Part shown: positions 1 through 8,680 of the stretch, one piece after another | Layout: every line of letters begins with the position of its first letter | How positions within the stretch are numbered: the first letter of the stretch is position 1 | Origin: Flavobacterium antarcticum DSM 19726 | GTDB taxonomy: Bacteria; Bacteroidota; Bacteroidia; Flavobacteriales; Flavobacteriaceae | NCBI RefSeq assembly: GCF_000419685.1 | Contig: NZ_ATTM01000002.1 | Span: 186,001-250,000, forward strand | Length of the DNA: 64,000 nt | Direction: 5' to 3' | Position numbers and translations under genes: made by a program | Notes under the pieces: generated by a model | Databases searched by the model: none | What the model saw: the letters and a program-made list of their open reading frames with translations, nothing else | Told to the model about the DNA's origin: nothing

Positions 1-144
1 ACTTTTTCGATGTAGAATAACCACTATTGCAAAGTTAATAATAGGCTTTAAATTTGGAAGGATAGCCATTAAAACTTCTAAACTTCCAGCTGAACCCCCG
101 ATAAGGAGTACTTTACAGTGTTTTTTTAGATCATTTTCTTCCAT
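1..144 (-). CDS. cheB: CheB-type protein-glutamate methylesterase, N-terminal part only
   Basis: Only the first 48 codons are present; the rest lies beyond the left edge. The product starts MEENDLKKHCKVLLIGGSAG, and the GGSAGS turn after the first strand is the CheB methylesterase signature carrying the catalytic Ser. The protein begins directly with the esterase fold, with no receiver domain, so it is a stand-alone esterase domain as often paired with CheR in hybrid-kinase clusters. The reading frame overlaps the 3' end of the CheR gene (stop at 126), which implies translational coupling. Identification rests on a short N-terminus and on the CheR neighbour. Confidence 0.75.
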   Translation of the reverse strand, partial: MEENDLKKHCKVLLIGGSAGSLEVLMAILPNLKPIINFAIVVILHRKS

Positions 145-935
145 ATTTTTTCTTTATCAAGTTGTTTAAATCGATGTTGAATTGATGAAAACTTAATCGT
201 TTCTTTTGTTCCTAAAGCTAAGTACCCCAATTTAGATAGACTTTCATCGAATAATTCTAAAGCGACCCTTTGAAAATCGTTGTCAAAATAAATCAGCACA
301 TTACGACATAAAATCAAGTCAAACTCATTAAATGAACCGTCTGTAATCAGGTTGTGTTGTGAATAAACCATTCGACTGATTAATTCATCACTAAATTTCG
401 CATAACCATAATTTGCTGTGTAATAGTCTGAAAAATCATTTTTGCCACTTGCAATTCTATAATTTTCTGCATACTGTTGAATCGTTCGCAACGGAAAAAG
501 ACCTTTTTTAGCCACATCCAAAACAGCAGGATTTAAATCAGTCGCATACAGTAACGACTTATGCAGTAAATTTAATTCTTTAAGCAAGATTGCCATGGAA
601 AAAACCTCTTCGCCAGTGGAACATCCTGCGTGCCAAATCCTTATAAAGGGTTTAGTTGCTAATGTAGGTAATATTTCAGTTCGTAGTGTTTTATAAAATG
701 TAGGATCCCTGAACATTTCAGTCACGTTGACGGTAATTTCTTCAATCATGTGCTTGAAATATTCTTCATCAGATCGCGCTTTGGATAGTAATTCAGTAAA
801 ATTCTCGAATCCGTCCATTTGATACAAGCGATCGACTCGTCTGCGAAAAGACGCCGCGGAATAACCACTGAAATCGTATCCGTGGTATTTGTATAATTCC
901 TCAATTAAAATGGCTATTTCGCGGTCTTCCAACAT
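126..935 (-). CDS. cheR: CheR-type protein-glutamate O-methyltransferase
   Basis: A 269-residue SAM-dependent methyltransferase of the CheR family, which methylates glutamates on chemoreceptors or receptor-like kinases. An all-alpha N-terminal domain with the RRRVDR helix (about 31-36) precedes the Rossmann domain, which has the SAM-binding HAGCSTGEE motif (about 102-110) and the RNVLIYF motif (about 191-197). Start chosen at 935 (MLEDREIA), giving a 4-base gap after the receiver gene; a longer start at 959 would overlap that gene by 20 bases. It sits between the esterase and a receiver protein. No MCP or CheA is visible, so its substrate may be the large neighbouring kinase (inference). Confidence 0.9.
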   Translation of the reverse strand: MLEDREIAILIEELYKYHGYDFSGYSAASFRRRVDRLYQMDGFENFTELLSKARSDEEYFKHMIEEITVNVTEMFRDPTFYKTLRTEILPTLATKPFIRIWHAGCSTGEEVFSMAILLKELNLLHKSLLYATDLNPAVLDVAKKGLFPLRTIQQYAENYRIASGKNDFSDYYTANYGYAKFSDELISRMVYSQHNLITDGSFNEFDLILCRNVLIYFDNDFQRVALELFDESLSKLGYLALGTKETIKFSSIQHRFKQLDKEKIWKKMI

Positions 936-939
936 AAGT

Positions 940-1305
940 TTACAACTGATTAAGAACAAGCATCAACTTGTCAACATTTATAGGTTTAGAAATATAATCA
1001 TCGGCTCCTGCTTCTATACATTTTTCTCTGTCTCCCGTCATCGCTTGAGCTGTAACTGCAATGACAGGTACTTGTTTATAATCGGGCAATTCTTTAATTA
1101 ATGGAATAGCATCATAACCATCCATTTCAGGCATCATCATATCAATTAATATGATATCGATGTCTTTTTGTTTCTGCAAAAGTTCTATAGCTTCGGGAGC
1201 ACTTAAGCAAGAAATACACTCGAATGATCTTGATTTTAACGTTGCCGTTAATGCAAAAATATTTCGAGAATCATCATCAATAATTAACACCTTTTTCCGG
1301 TTCAT
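940..1305 (-). CDS. Single-domain response regulator (receiver only)
   Basis: A 121-residue CheY-like receiver domain with no output domain. The acidic pocket is DDD at 10-12, the phospho-acceptor is Asp55 (ILIDMMMP), the switch Thr is T85 (AVTAQA) and the conserved Lys is K107 (SKPIN), so it should be phosphorylatable. It closely resembles the last receiver of the upstream hybrid kinase (same MMMP.MDGYD and TGDR.KCI.AGA.DYI.KP sequences), which suggests domain duplication within the cluster. It lies 20 bases downstream of that kinase and is probably in the same transcript. It could be a phosphorelay shuttle or a diffusible regulator; no direct target is visible. Confidence 0.9.
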   Translation of the reverse strand: MNRKKVLIIDDDSRNIFALTATLKSRSFECISCLSAPEAIELLQKQKDIDIILIDMMMPEMDGYDAIPLIKELPDYKQVPVIAVTAQAMTGDREKCIEAGADDYISKPINVDKLMLVLNQL

Positions 1306-1324
1306 TTAAATAATTTATTAAATT

Positions 1325-4300
1325 TTAAACTTTATCGTACAACCACACTCGTAACAAAGACAGCAACTGATCTACATCTACAGGTTTTGTAATATAGTCA
1401 GAAGCACCAGCATTAATGCATTTATCACGATCGCCAGTCATTGCCTTAGCCGTAACTGCGATAACAGGTAAGTTTTTCCATTCTTTATTTTTACGGATAA
1501 CCGTAGCAGTCTCATATCCATCCATGTTAGGCATCATCATATCAAGTAAAACAACATCAATATTGCTATTTTCATGCATTGCTTTTATGGCTTCGTTCCC
1601 GTCTATTGCAGTTACAACTTTCATCTTTACAGACTCTAACGCTTTTGTTAATGAATAAATATTACGAACATCATCATCAACAACTAAAACTGTTTTTCCG
1701 TGCAATAGATTATTAACCTTATTAAGTTTTTTAATATTGTCTTGTTTGCCATCCTCCATTAAGTGTAAAAATAAGGAAACTTCGTCTAACATTCTCTGGT
1801 ATGAATACGCTGTTTTGACAACAATTGAATCTGCATATTTTCGTATTTTTTGCTCTTCAATCATCGATAAACTTTTTCCGGTAAAAACAATAACGGGTAA
1901 GTTTTCAAATGCTTTATTCTTTTTGATATTATCTAATATTTCGTAAGCGTGTTTGTCGGGAATTCCCATATCTAAAATGACGCAATCCACCTCTGGCTTT
2001 TGTAGCGCTTCGATTCCATCTTCGATCTTGCTTTTGATGTCAGAGTTGATGCTGTTACTTTCTAAGAATGACGACAATGCTTTTGCATGCTTTGTGTTGT
2101 CTTCAATGATTAGCACTTTTTGACTTTCACGATTTACATAATGCTCAATCTTTTTAAATACTTCCGGTAGTTTTTCAAAAGCAACTGGTTTATCTAAAAA
2201 GTTAACGGCTCCTTTTAGTAAACTTTCTTGCTTCAATTTGTGTGAAGACATAATGTGTACAGGAATATGTTTTGTAAGCGGATTCGCTTTTAATTCATCC
2301 ATTACTTCCCAACCACTCTTAATTGGCAATTGAATGTCCAATAAAACACCCAAAGGTTTGTAGGTTAATGCTAAGTTTAAAGCATAATCACCTCGAACAG
2401 TTACCACTCCTTTGTAACCTCTTGCTCTTGTAAATTCAAGCAATGACTTGGCAAAATTAACGTCGTCTTCCACAATTAAAATAACCTTATCAGCTTCCGT
2501 AATTGACTCTTTGTCGTCCGGAATAGCTTCGGGAATTACATTGCTAATGTATTTTCCACGATCTTCTAATTTTTTAGAACGCAATTCGTTTTCTCGCTCT
2601 TCTAAGGTATATTCTTCTTCCTCTAAATTTTGATCGGCCGTTGATTTGTGTGAAGAAGGACTAATAGGTATTGTCAATGTAAATGTACTTCCTACGTTAA
2701 TTTCACTACTTAATTTAATTTCACCCCCAAGTAATTTTGACAATTCGCGGCTAATGGACAAGCCAAGTCCTGTTCCTCCATATTTGCGTTTTGTAGAACC
2801 ATCAGCTTGTTGGAACGCTTCAAATATTAATGGTTGTTTTTTTAATGGAATTCCGATTCCACTGTCCTTTACAATAAATGCAACTTTATTTTTTTCGTTC
2901 TTTACTTTTACAATATCCACCGTAACGGAACCTTCAGTTGTAAACTTTATTGCATTGGAAATTAAATTTTTCAGAATCTGCTCCAGTCGCACTTGATCTG
3001 ATTTTATTAAAATCGGTGCTTGAGTAGTAGTTATTGTTAAATCAATCTTCTTTTCCTTCGCTACAATGTTGAATAAATTATGCAAATTCGTACCAATGTC
3101 GTTTACAAGAATATCGGTAATTTCCAAGTCCATTTTTCCTGCTTCGATTTTTGATAAATCCAAGATCTCATCAATCAATCCTAATAATCCATTTCCTGAA
3201 CTTTGAATTACAGTTGCAAATTCAACTTGTTCAGGATTCATGTTTTTATCGTTATTCTCGGATAATAATCGACTCAGAAGCAAAATGGAGTTTAACGGTG
3301 TTCGTAATTCGTGCGACATATTTGCTAAAAATTCCGACTTATAACGTGTGGTCAACTCTAAATCTTCTGATTTTTTTTGAATTTCTACATTCCGTTGTTC
3401 CAGTAAAACACCTCGTTCCGTCAATTCTTCATTTGTCTGCTGCAGTTCTTCTTGTTGCACTCTCAACTCTTCTTCGGAGGCTTGTAACTTTTCAGTTTGA
3501 GCTTCAAGTTCCGCATTCATTCCTTCTAATTCAGAATGTTGTGCTTTTAACTCTTCAGATTGAGCTTCTGTTTCTTCCAATAATTCCTGAACACGTTTTC
3601 TGTTTTCAGCAGCTTTAATGGCAATCGCAATATTATTGGCAACACTATTTAAAAAATCGATTTCCAAATCTGTATATTTTCTTAGCGATGCTAATTCAAT
3701 TACACCTGCCACAAAACCATCTATTATTGGGAATGCAAGAATGTGTTTTGGTTTAATTTCGCCTAAAGCATACGTAATTCGGACATTTTCTTCATCAAAC
3801 GACTGCAGTTCGATCATCTTTCGAGAAACTGCCGCTTGACCTGTTAAGCCTTCTCCAAATTTTAATCGTTCTCTTGAACTATCTGGAATATAACTGAATC
3901 CTGATGCAGCAAATAGACCGTCTTTTTCCGATAAATAAAAAATTCCTGCACTACTTCCTGTATATTCGCAGATGTAATTTATTATATCTTTTGTTAAAAC
4001 ATATAAATCTTTTTCGCCGATCATTACTTTGTTCAACTCGGCAATACCGCTTTTAATCCACTCTTTACTTGCAAGCTCGTCAAAATTGGTTTGCAGAGAC
4101 TCACTCATTAAATTTAACGAAACACCTATACTTCCTAAATCTCCATCGTGGCCTTCTACTTTAATAGAGTAATCACCTTTCAAAATTTTATCAGCGGCAA
4201 CACTAACCATATTGATCCGACGGGCAGTTTCACGATCACTGTCTTCTAGCATTCTAGTTAATAACGCTCTTTTCTTGAAATCATTTAAAATTCTAACAAA

Positions 4301-4891
4301 AAACAAAACACTAAGTGTTATTGCAATTAATGCGGCAAGTATAATTAAAATACTGCTGTAAACGCCGTAATCTTTAGATTTGTCTGTCCGAGCTTTTAAT
4401 AATGCAAGCTCTTCGTTTTCCATTTTATTATACAAATTACGAAGATCATCCATGATGGCTTTTCCTTGATTTAAATCTTCAGAACCAATGGGAACGCCTT
4501 GCCTTTTTAAATAAACTTTCTCTTTTAAATAGTTGTAAAACTTTTGTTGTTCTGTCTTAATTGCCCTTATATGAGATTGTTGCACGGTATTTCCAGCAGT
4601 AAGTACTTCTAAATCTTTTACAACATTGTCCAGCACCACACTACTTTGTAAATAACGATTTAAAAACATATCATTTCCTGTAACCATATAGCCTCGTACT
4701 CCGCCTTGAGCATCAAGGACAATACGTTGCGAATCATTCAAGTGATAAATGATTTTTTGAGTATGGTTTACCAGCGAGTTACTTTCTAATAAACTGTTAA
4801 TACTTAAAAATGAAGCCGTTGAACTTATGATTAAGATTACAACCGATATTGTAGAGCTTACAATTAGATTCCTTCTAAAATTACTTTCCAT
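1325..4891 (-). CDS. Large membrane hybrid histidine kinase: CHASE3-HAMP-GAF-HK-3xREC
   Basis: A 1188-residue hybrid kinase. Order: TM helix (about 9-31), CHASE3-like extracytoplasmic domain (about 35-170), second TM (about 178-200), HAMP (about 200-275), GAF (about 285-430), a long Glu/Gln-rich coiled coil (about 430-515), HisKA with the phospho-acceptor H527 in MSHELRTP, HATPase with N box (NLISNAIKF) and G boxes, then three receiver domains in the last 360 residues. All three receivers keep the acceptor Asp (LLDIQLP, ILDMGIP, LLDMMMP). The gene heads the REC-CheR-CheB group downstream. The coiled coil followed by many receivers resembles kinases that travel with CheB/CheR; the ligand cannot be told from sequence. 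Confidence 0.92.
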   Translation of the reverse strand: MESNFRRNLIVSSTISVVILIISSTASFLSINSLLESNSLVNHTQKIIYHLNDSQRIVLDAQGGVRGYMVTGNDMFLNRYLQSSVVLDNVVKDLEVLTAGNTVQQSHIRAIKTEQQKFYNYLKEKVYLKRQGVPIGSEDLNQGKAIMDDLRNLYNKMENEELALLKARTDKSKDYGVYSSILIILAALIAITLSVLFFVRILNDFKKRALLTRMLEDSDRETARRINMVSVAADKILKGDYSIKVEGHDGDLGSIGVSLNLMSESLQTNFDELASKEWIKSGIAELNKVMIGEKDLYVLTKDIINYICEYTGSSAGIFYLSEKDGLFAASGFSYIPDSSRERLKFGEGLTGQAAVSRKMIELQSFDEENVRITYALGEIKPKHILAFPIIDGFVAGVIELASLRKYTDLEIDFLNSVANNIAIAIKAAENRKRVQELLEETEAQSEELKAQHSELEGMNAELEAQTEKLQASEEELRVQQEELQQTNEELTERGVLLEQRNVEIQKKSEDLELTTRYKSEFLANMSHELRTPLNSILLLSRLLSENNDKNMNPEQVEFATVIQSSGNGLLGLIDEILDLSKIEAGKMDLEITDILVNDIGTNLHNLFNIVAKEKKIDLTITTTQAPILIKSDQVRLEQILKNLISNAIKFTTEGSVTVDIVKVKNEKNKVAFIVKDSGIGIPLKKQPLIFEAFQQADGSTKRKYGGTGLGLSISRELSKLLGGEIKLSSEINVGSTFTLTIPISPSSHKSTADQNLEEEEYTLEERENELRSKKLEDRGKYISNVIPEAIPDDKESITEADKVILIVEDDVNFAKSLLEFTRARGYKGVVTVRGDYALNLALTYKPLGVLLDIQLPIKSGWEVMDELKANPLTKHIPVHIMSSHKLKQESLLKGAVNFLDKPVAFEKLPEVFKKIEHYVNRESQKVLIIEDNTKHAKALSSFLESNSINSDIKSKIEDGIEALQKPEVDCVILDMGIPDKHAYEILDNIKKNKAFENLPVIVFTGKSLSMIEEQKIRKYADSIVVKTAYSYQRMLDEVSLFLHLMEDGKQDNIKKLNKVNNLLHGKTVLVVDDDVRNIYSLTKALESVKMKVVTAIDGNEAIKAMHENSNIDVVLLDMMMPNMDGYETATVIRKNKEWKNLPVIAVTAKAMTGDRDKCINAGASDYITKPVDVDQLLSLLRVWLYDKV

Positions 4892-4904
4892 GGAAATGTG
4901 CGTA

Positions 4905-6470
4905 TTATTTTTTTAACGGTAAAATTACTATAAAGCTTGATCCTTCGTCGATTTTACTTTTAGCCGTAATTATTCCGTTGTGTTTCTCTATTATTTTTTT
5001 GGCAATAGCCAATCCTATTCCCGTTCCTTCGTAGACTTGTCGGTTATTCAAACTCTGAAAGATGATAAAAATCTTGTGCAACATACTTTCGTCAAATCCA
5101 ATTCCATTGTCTGTCACAATTATTTTACAAAATTTACCGTTAGGATCTTCCGGACTGTCAATTGATCTGTCAGCAATTTGTTGCCAAGTTACCGAAATTA
5201 TGGGTGGAACTCCAGGTTTTGTAAATTTGAGTGCGTTCCCAATTAAATTTTGAAATACTTGGCGTAATTGACTTGGAATACCCATTATTTCCGGCAGAAT
5301 TGCGACTGTAATTGTAGGCTGTTTGGGATGCATTTCAGCATCTAAGTCGTCCAGAACTTCCTTTATAACTACATTTAAGTCCGTAGGTTCACAATCAACT
5401 TGAGCCGATAATCTTGCATACACAAGCAAATCGTCAATAAGTAACCGCATTCTACGCGCTGAATTTACCGCACGATCAATATAATCAACTGCTGGACTGT
5501 CTTTTTCAATAAAGCGGTCTTTGATCATCTTTACAATCATCTCAATTTTTCGTATGGGTTCTTTTAAATCGTGCGAAACTACCCAAGCAAATTGTTGTAA
5601 TTCGTGGTTACTGAATTCTAAATCTTCATTCTTTATGGTTAATTCTTTCGTGCGTTTGAGCACCATTTTTTCCAAACTTTCATTCGTTATTTTTTGCTGG
5701 TGAATGTCTGTAAAGGTTCCTACCCATTTCGTAATGGATCCGGAAGGTTGGATTGGAACAATTTTCATCATAAAATAGCGGTATTCACTTGAAGATAAAT
5801 GTTGCAATCTTATTTCCGACTGAAATTCTTTTCCTTGCATCAAATGTTGCTTCCACTTATTCCAAATTTCTGAGTCATCTGGATGTTTAGTTGGAAACTG
5901 ATTCACATCATTTGAATAATCAGACCATTGCTTGTTTACATACTCTAAAGCACCATCTTTTGAAAGTACAAAAGCCATCTGTGGTACTGATTCAAGCACA
6001 AACTGAAGTTGATGCATTTCTTCAGATAGTTTTTCCTGAGCTGCTTTTCTGATTTCGACTTCCTTAAAAAGCATTTCTTGAATGCGTTTTAACTCTTGTT
6101 GTTGTTCAGAAATCTTTAAGAAAGATTTTACTTTTAAAATCAATAAATCCGGATCAACTGGTTTCGTGATGTAATCAACCGCACCAGATGCATATCCTCT
6201 GGAAATGTATTTTTTTTCTTTACTTATTGCCGATAAAAAAAGCACGGGAATGTCTTTTGTTCGATTACTTTGTGCCAAAATTTCAGCCACTTCAAAACCA
6301 TCCATTCCTGGCATTTGAACGTCTAAAATAATTAAAGAGTAATCAAACTTCAGGATTTTCTTTAGCGCTTCTTCACCTGAATTTGCTGTTTCTACTTTCA
6401 GCCGATGCACTTCAAGCGTTTTTTGCAAAGCAATCAGGTTAGCATCAATGTCATCAACAATCAGTATCAT
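4905..6470 (-). CDS. Soluble hybrid histidine kinase: REC-PAS-HisKA-HATPase
   Basis: A 521-residue cytoplasmic kinase with no membrane segment. An N-terminal receiver domain (about 1-120, acceptor in LIILDVQMPGMDGF, Lys in TKPVD) is followed by a short coiled coil, a PAS domain (about 150-270, ending in WVGTFTDIH), a second helix and a HisKA box of the SHDLKEP type common in phytochrome-like kinases. The C-terminal HATPase has NLIGNALKF and DNGIGF motifs. It ends 14 bases before the large hybrid kinase on the same strand and is probably the first gene of a five-gene signalling operon. A receiver at the N-terminus means it may receive phosphate from another kinase. Confidence 0.92.
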   Translation of the reverse strand: MILIVDDIDANLIALQKTLEVHRLKVETANSGEEALKKILKFDYSLIILDVQMPGMDGFEVAEILAQSNRTKDIPVLFLSAISKEKKYISRGYASGAVDYITKPVDPDLLILKVKSFLKISEQQQELKRIQEMLFKEVEIRKAAQEKLSEEMHQLQFVLESVPQMAFVLSKDGALEYVNKQWSDYSNDVNQFPTKHPDDSEIWNKWKQHLMQGKEFQSEIRLQHLSSSEYRYFMMKIVPIQPSGSITKWVGTFTDIHQQKITNESLEKMVLKRTKELTIKNEDLEFSNHELQQFAWVVSHDLKEPIRKIEMIVKMIKDRFIEKDSPAVDYIDRAVNSARRMRLLIDDLLVYARLSAQVDCEPTDLNVVIKEVLDDLDAEMHPKQPTITVAILPEIMGIPSQLRQVFQNLIGNALKFTKPGVPPIISVTWQQIADRSIDSPEDPNGKFCKIIVTDNGIGFDESMLHKIFIIFQSLNNRQVYEGTGIGLAIAKKIIEKHNGIITAKSKIDEGSSFIVILPLKK

Positions 6471-6546
6471 AATAATAATTTACATTAATTAGCTCTCGTA
6501 GAGAATTAAAATAGGCAACAATGTACCAAAACGAATTAAATAAAGT

Positions 6547-6585
6547 AAAAAAAATCGCTTCTGCACTAAAAAGCACAAAGCGATT
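6547..6585 (-). terminator. Rho-independent terminator of the 6713-7180 gene
   Basis: Read on the minus strand, an AATCGCTT/AAGCGATT stem (6578-6585 with 6553-6560) is followed by a run of eight T. It lies downstream of the 155-residue orphan gene and upstream of the kinase operon, so it separates the two transcription units. Confidence 0.75.
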
Positions 6586-6712
6586 GTTGTTGTTTAGATC
6601 TAATTATTTAAAATAAAGGTATATTTTACTCACATCCAAAAATAGTGAAAAAATACGTCAAATTAAAAACCTTTCATAAAAATAAAACCTGTTTTGATTT
6701 ACTTGGCAAAAA

Positions 6713-7180
6713 TTACTGATATTGTGCTTGTAACGTTCGTAGTTTATTTTTTCTCGTCAGGATTTCAGCTATTTCACCGATCCGCCAAGGAAAAACATTT
6801 GGGTTTTCCATTTCTTCGTAAACGGTTTCTTCAAAACACAAGCCTTCACACTTTGTTGCCAGAGACAAGATGGATTCGTTGATGAGCATATTGACTGCAA
6901 AAGCAGTAATTCTGCTCATTTTATAGGTGTTGACTTTAAACAAACACGGCTTTTCAATTTTAGTTCTTGTACTGAATGGATTCCAATAGGTTCCCACTAA
7001 AATTGATTGCTTACTTTCCTGTAAAATGGTGGCGATTTCTCTTGACGACAAGTCCGTATTCGACATTTGAGGTAATGCCGCTACTTTATCATAAAATGCG
7101 GAACTTTGCAAAATTTCATTTGCTTTCTTAACAGCTTTCCGTATGGCGTAGTTTTGTCCTGTGTATTGTAATTGTATCAT
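6713..7180 (-). CDS. Hypothetical protein, 155 residues, no recognised family
   Basis: I do not recognise this protein. It is soluble, without signal peptide or membrane helix, and mixed alpha/beta in composition. Visible features are a basic N-terminal stretch (RKAVKKANEIL), a central segment KVNTYKMSRITAFAVNMLIN and two Cys in KCEGLCFEE. It is monocistronic: its own terminator lies at 6547-6585 and more than 500 bases of non-coding sequence lie upstream. Codon use resembles the surrounding genes, so I take it as real, but no function can be proposed. Confidence 0.6.
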   Translation of the reverse strand: MIQLQYTGQNYAIRKAVKKANEILQSSAFYDKVAALPQMSNTDLSSREIATILQESKQSILVGTYWNPFSTRTKIEKPCLFKVNTYKMSRITAFAVNMLINESILSLATKCEGLCFEETVYEEMENPNVFPWRIGEIAEILTRKNKLRTLQAQYQ

Positions 7181-7701
7181 AGCTGGTGTATTTTAAAATA
7201 ATTTTCAGATGGCTGTTGCAAAACCCATTTTTACATTCTAATAATTCGTACTTATTGATTTTCTTCAAAATTATATGAAGTAATTAAGTAGTTCAATAAG
7301 TAGAATGACGTATTTTGGGGCTACTACGTACAATTAAATATTCTAAAAATGCGCTTACTGAGCTAAGATACAAATTGCCTGTGCTTCAAACTGTTAAAAC
7401 AGATGAATACCCAATATTAGTTTACGAAATGCGGTTTTCAATTTACGAATTCATTTTAGCCAACACTCTTAATATCAAACTAGAATTAAACGAGGATTTT
7501 TTTTTAAATATTATTTTTCTTTAAATAGTAATCGAATAGACACATTAGTTATATGGGAAACTATTAAGATTATTATATTCAAATTAATTGGCACGCTTTT
7601 TAGTCGCACATTCATTAGTTAAATAAACCTTAAATTAAATACTTTCTGCAGAAATTTTAATTTTCTGATTATTGATATATTAATCTAAAAAGTAAACGTT
7701 T
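7181..7701. other. Intergenic interval without a convincing gene
   Basis: This is 521 bases between divergent genes. It holds one 69-codon open frame on the plus strand (7315-7524, TTG start) that has no recognisable motif and Flavobacterium-like intergenic composition. I see no hairpin, repeat or good TAnnTTTG promoter pair. Promoters for both flanking genes must lie here but cannot be placed. Confidence 0.5.
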
Positions 7702-8607
7702 ATGAAAAATCATATTAAAATTATGTGGGTAGCTGTATTATTCACCATTTTATTTGCTTGCAAACAAGGTCCTGAATCAGCGGAAAATTCTTCGATGCAA
7801 GATCAAATGGAATCTGTTGAAAGCGCCAGTAATCTTTCCTCTTCGGCGGCTAAAGTTGATAAAAACAGCAGTCGTAAATTTATTAGAACTGCCGATGTAA
7901 AATTTAAAGTCAAAAGCGTTGCGAAAACCACTTATGCAATTGAAGATGCCACTTCAAAATTTGGCGGATACGTTACTTACACTAATTTGGAAAGCAATAT
8001 TTACAGTGAGAACCAAACTAAAATAAGTCCTGACAGTACTTTAGTTTCTACGAAATATAAAGTTGAAAATAATATTACCATTCGTGTTCCCAATACTAAA
8101 CTTGACACCCTGCTCAAAACGATTTCGAAGCAGATTCATTTTTTAAATTATAGAGTAATTAAAGCAGACGACGTTTCTTTAACAATGCTTTCGAATGAAA
8201 TGGCACAAAAAAGAAGCCATTTATCAGAAAAGAGATTGGAAAATGCGATTGATAATAAAGGTAAAAAATTAAAGAACATTACTGATGCAGAAGAAAATTT
8301 GACTGATAAAAAGGAGCAAAATGATGCTGCTAAAATTCAAAATCTATCCTTAAAAGATCAAGTTGATTTCAGCACAATTACCTTAAATATTTATCAAGAT
8401 GAAAGCATCACTCAAGAAATGGTAGCGAATGAAAAAAGCATCAATTCCTACCGACCAAATATTGGATTACAACTTCTAGATAGTTTAAAAACGGGTTGGT
8501 TTATGCTTGAAAATATAATATCATTCATCGTTTTAATTTGGCCAATACTGCTTTTTGGATTCCTTGGATATTTTGGTTACAAAAGATTGAAAACAAAAAA
8601 AGAATAA
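7702..8607 (+). CDS. DUF4349 domain lipoprotein
   Basis: A 301-residue envelope protein. The N-terminus is an SPII signal with lipobox ending LFAC (Cys20), then a Ser-rich linker. The RKFIRTADVKFKVKSV segment at about 59-74 opens the DUF4349 domain; the family has two beta-rich parts separated by a coiled coil, here the Lys/Glu-rich region at about 170-215. A C-terminal membrane helix (about 270-290) with a basic tail KRLKTKKE suggests double anchoring: the lipid at the N-terminus and a helix at the C-terminus. DUF4349 has no established biochemical function. Monocistronic, convergent with lpd across a shared terminator. Confidence 0.85.
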   Translation: MKNHIKIMWVAVLFTILFACKQGPESAENSSMQDQMESVESASNLSSSAAKVDKNSSRKFIRTADVKFKVKSVAKTTYAIEDATSKFGGYVTYTNLESNIYSENQTKISPDSTLVSTKYKVENNITIRVPNTKLDTLLKTISKQIHFLNYRVIKADDVSLTMLSNEMAQKRSHLSEKRLENAIDNKGKKLKNITDAEENLTDKKEQNDAAKIQNLSLKDQVDFSTITLNIYQDESITQEMVANEKSINSYRPNIGLQLLDSLKTGWFMLENIISFIVLIWPILLFGFLGYFGYKRLKTKKE

Positions 8608-8616
8608 CACCATAAA

Positions 8617-8659
8617 AAATCCCAAATTCTAACTATCAACAGTTTGGAATTTGGGATTT
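8617..8659. terminator. Bidirectional terminator between the DUF4349 gene and lpd
   Basis: A 13-base perfect inverted repeat (8617-8629 with 8647-8659, core CCCAAATTC/GAATTTGGG) lies between two convergent genes. A-rich sequence on one side and T-rich on the other give a U-tract in both directions. Confidence 0.85.
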
Positions 8660-8680
8660 AAATTATTGAAATTTATTTTA

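Noticed and set aside
3151-3618. 155-codon plus-strand frame inside the large hybrid kinase
   Set aside because: It is the antisense shadow of the kinase coiled coil and HisKA region; codon pattern belongs to the minus strand.
7315-7524. 69-codon open frame on the plus strand
   Set aside because: TTG start, no motif, composition of intergenic DNA, and no promoter or operon context.
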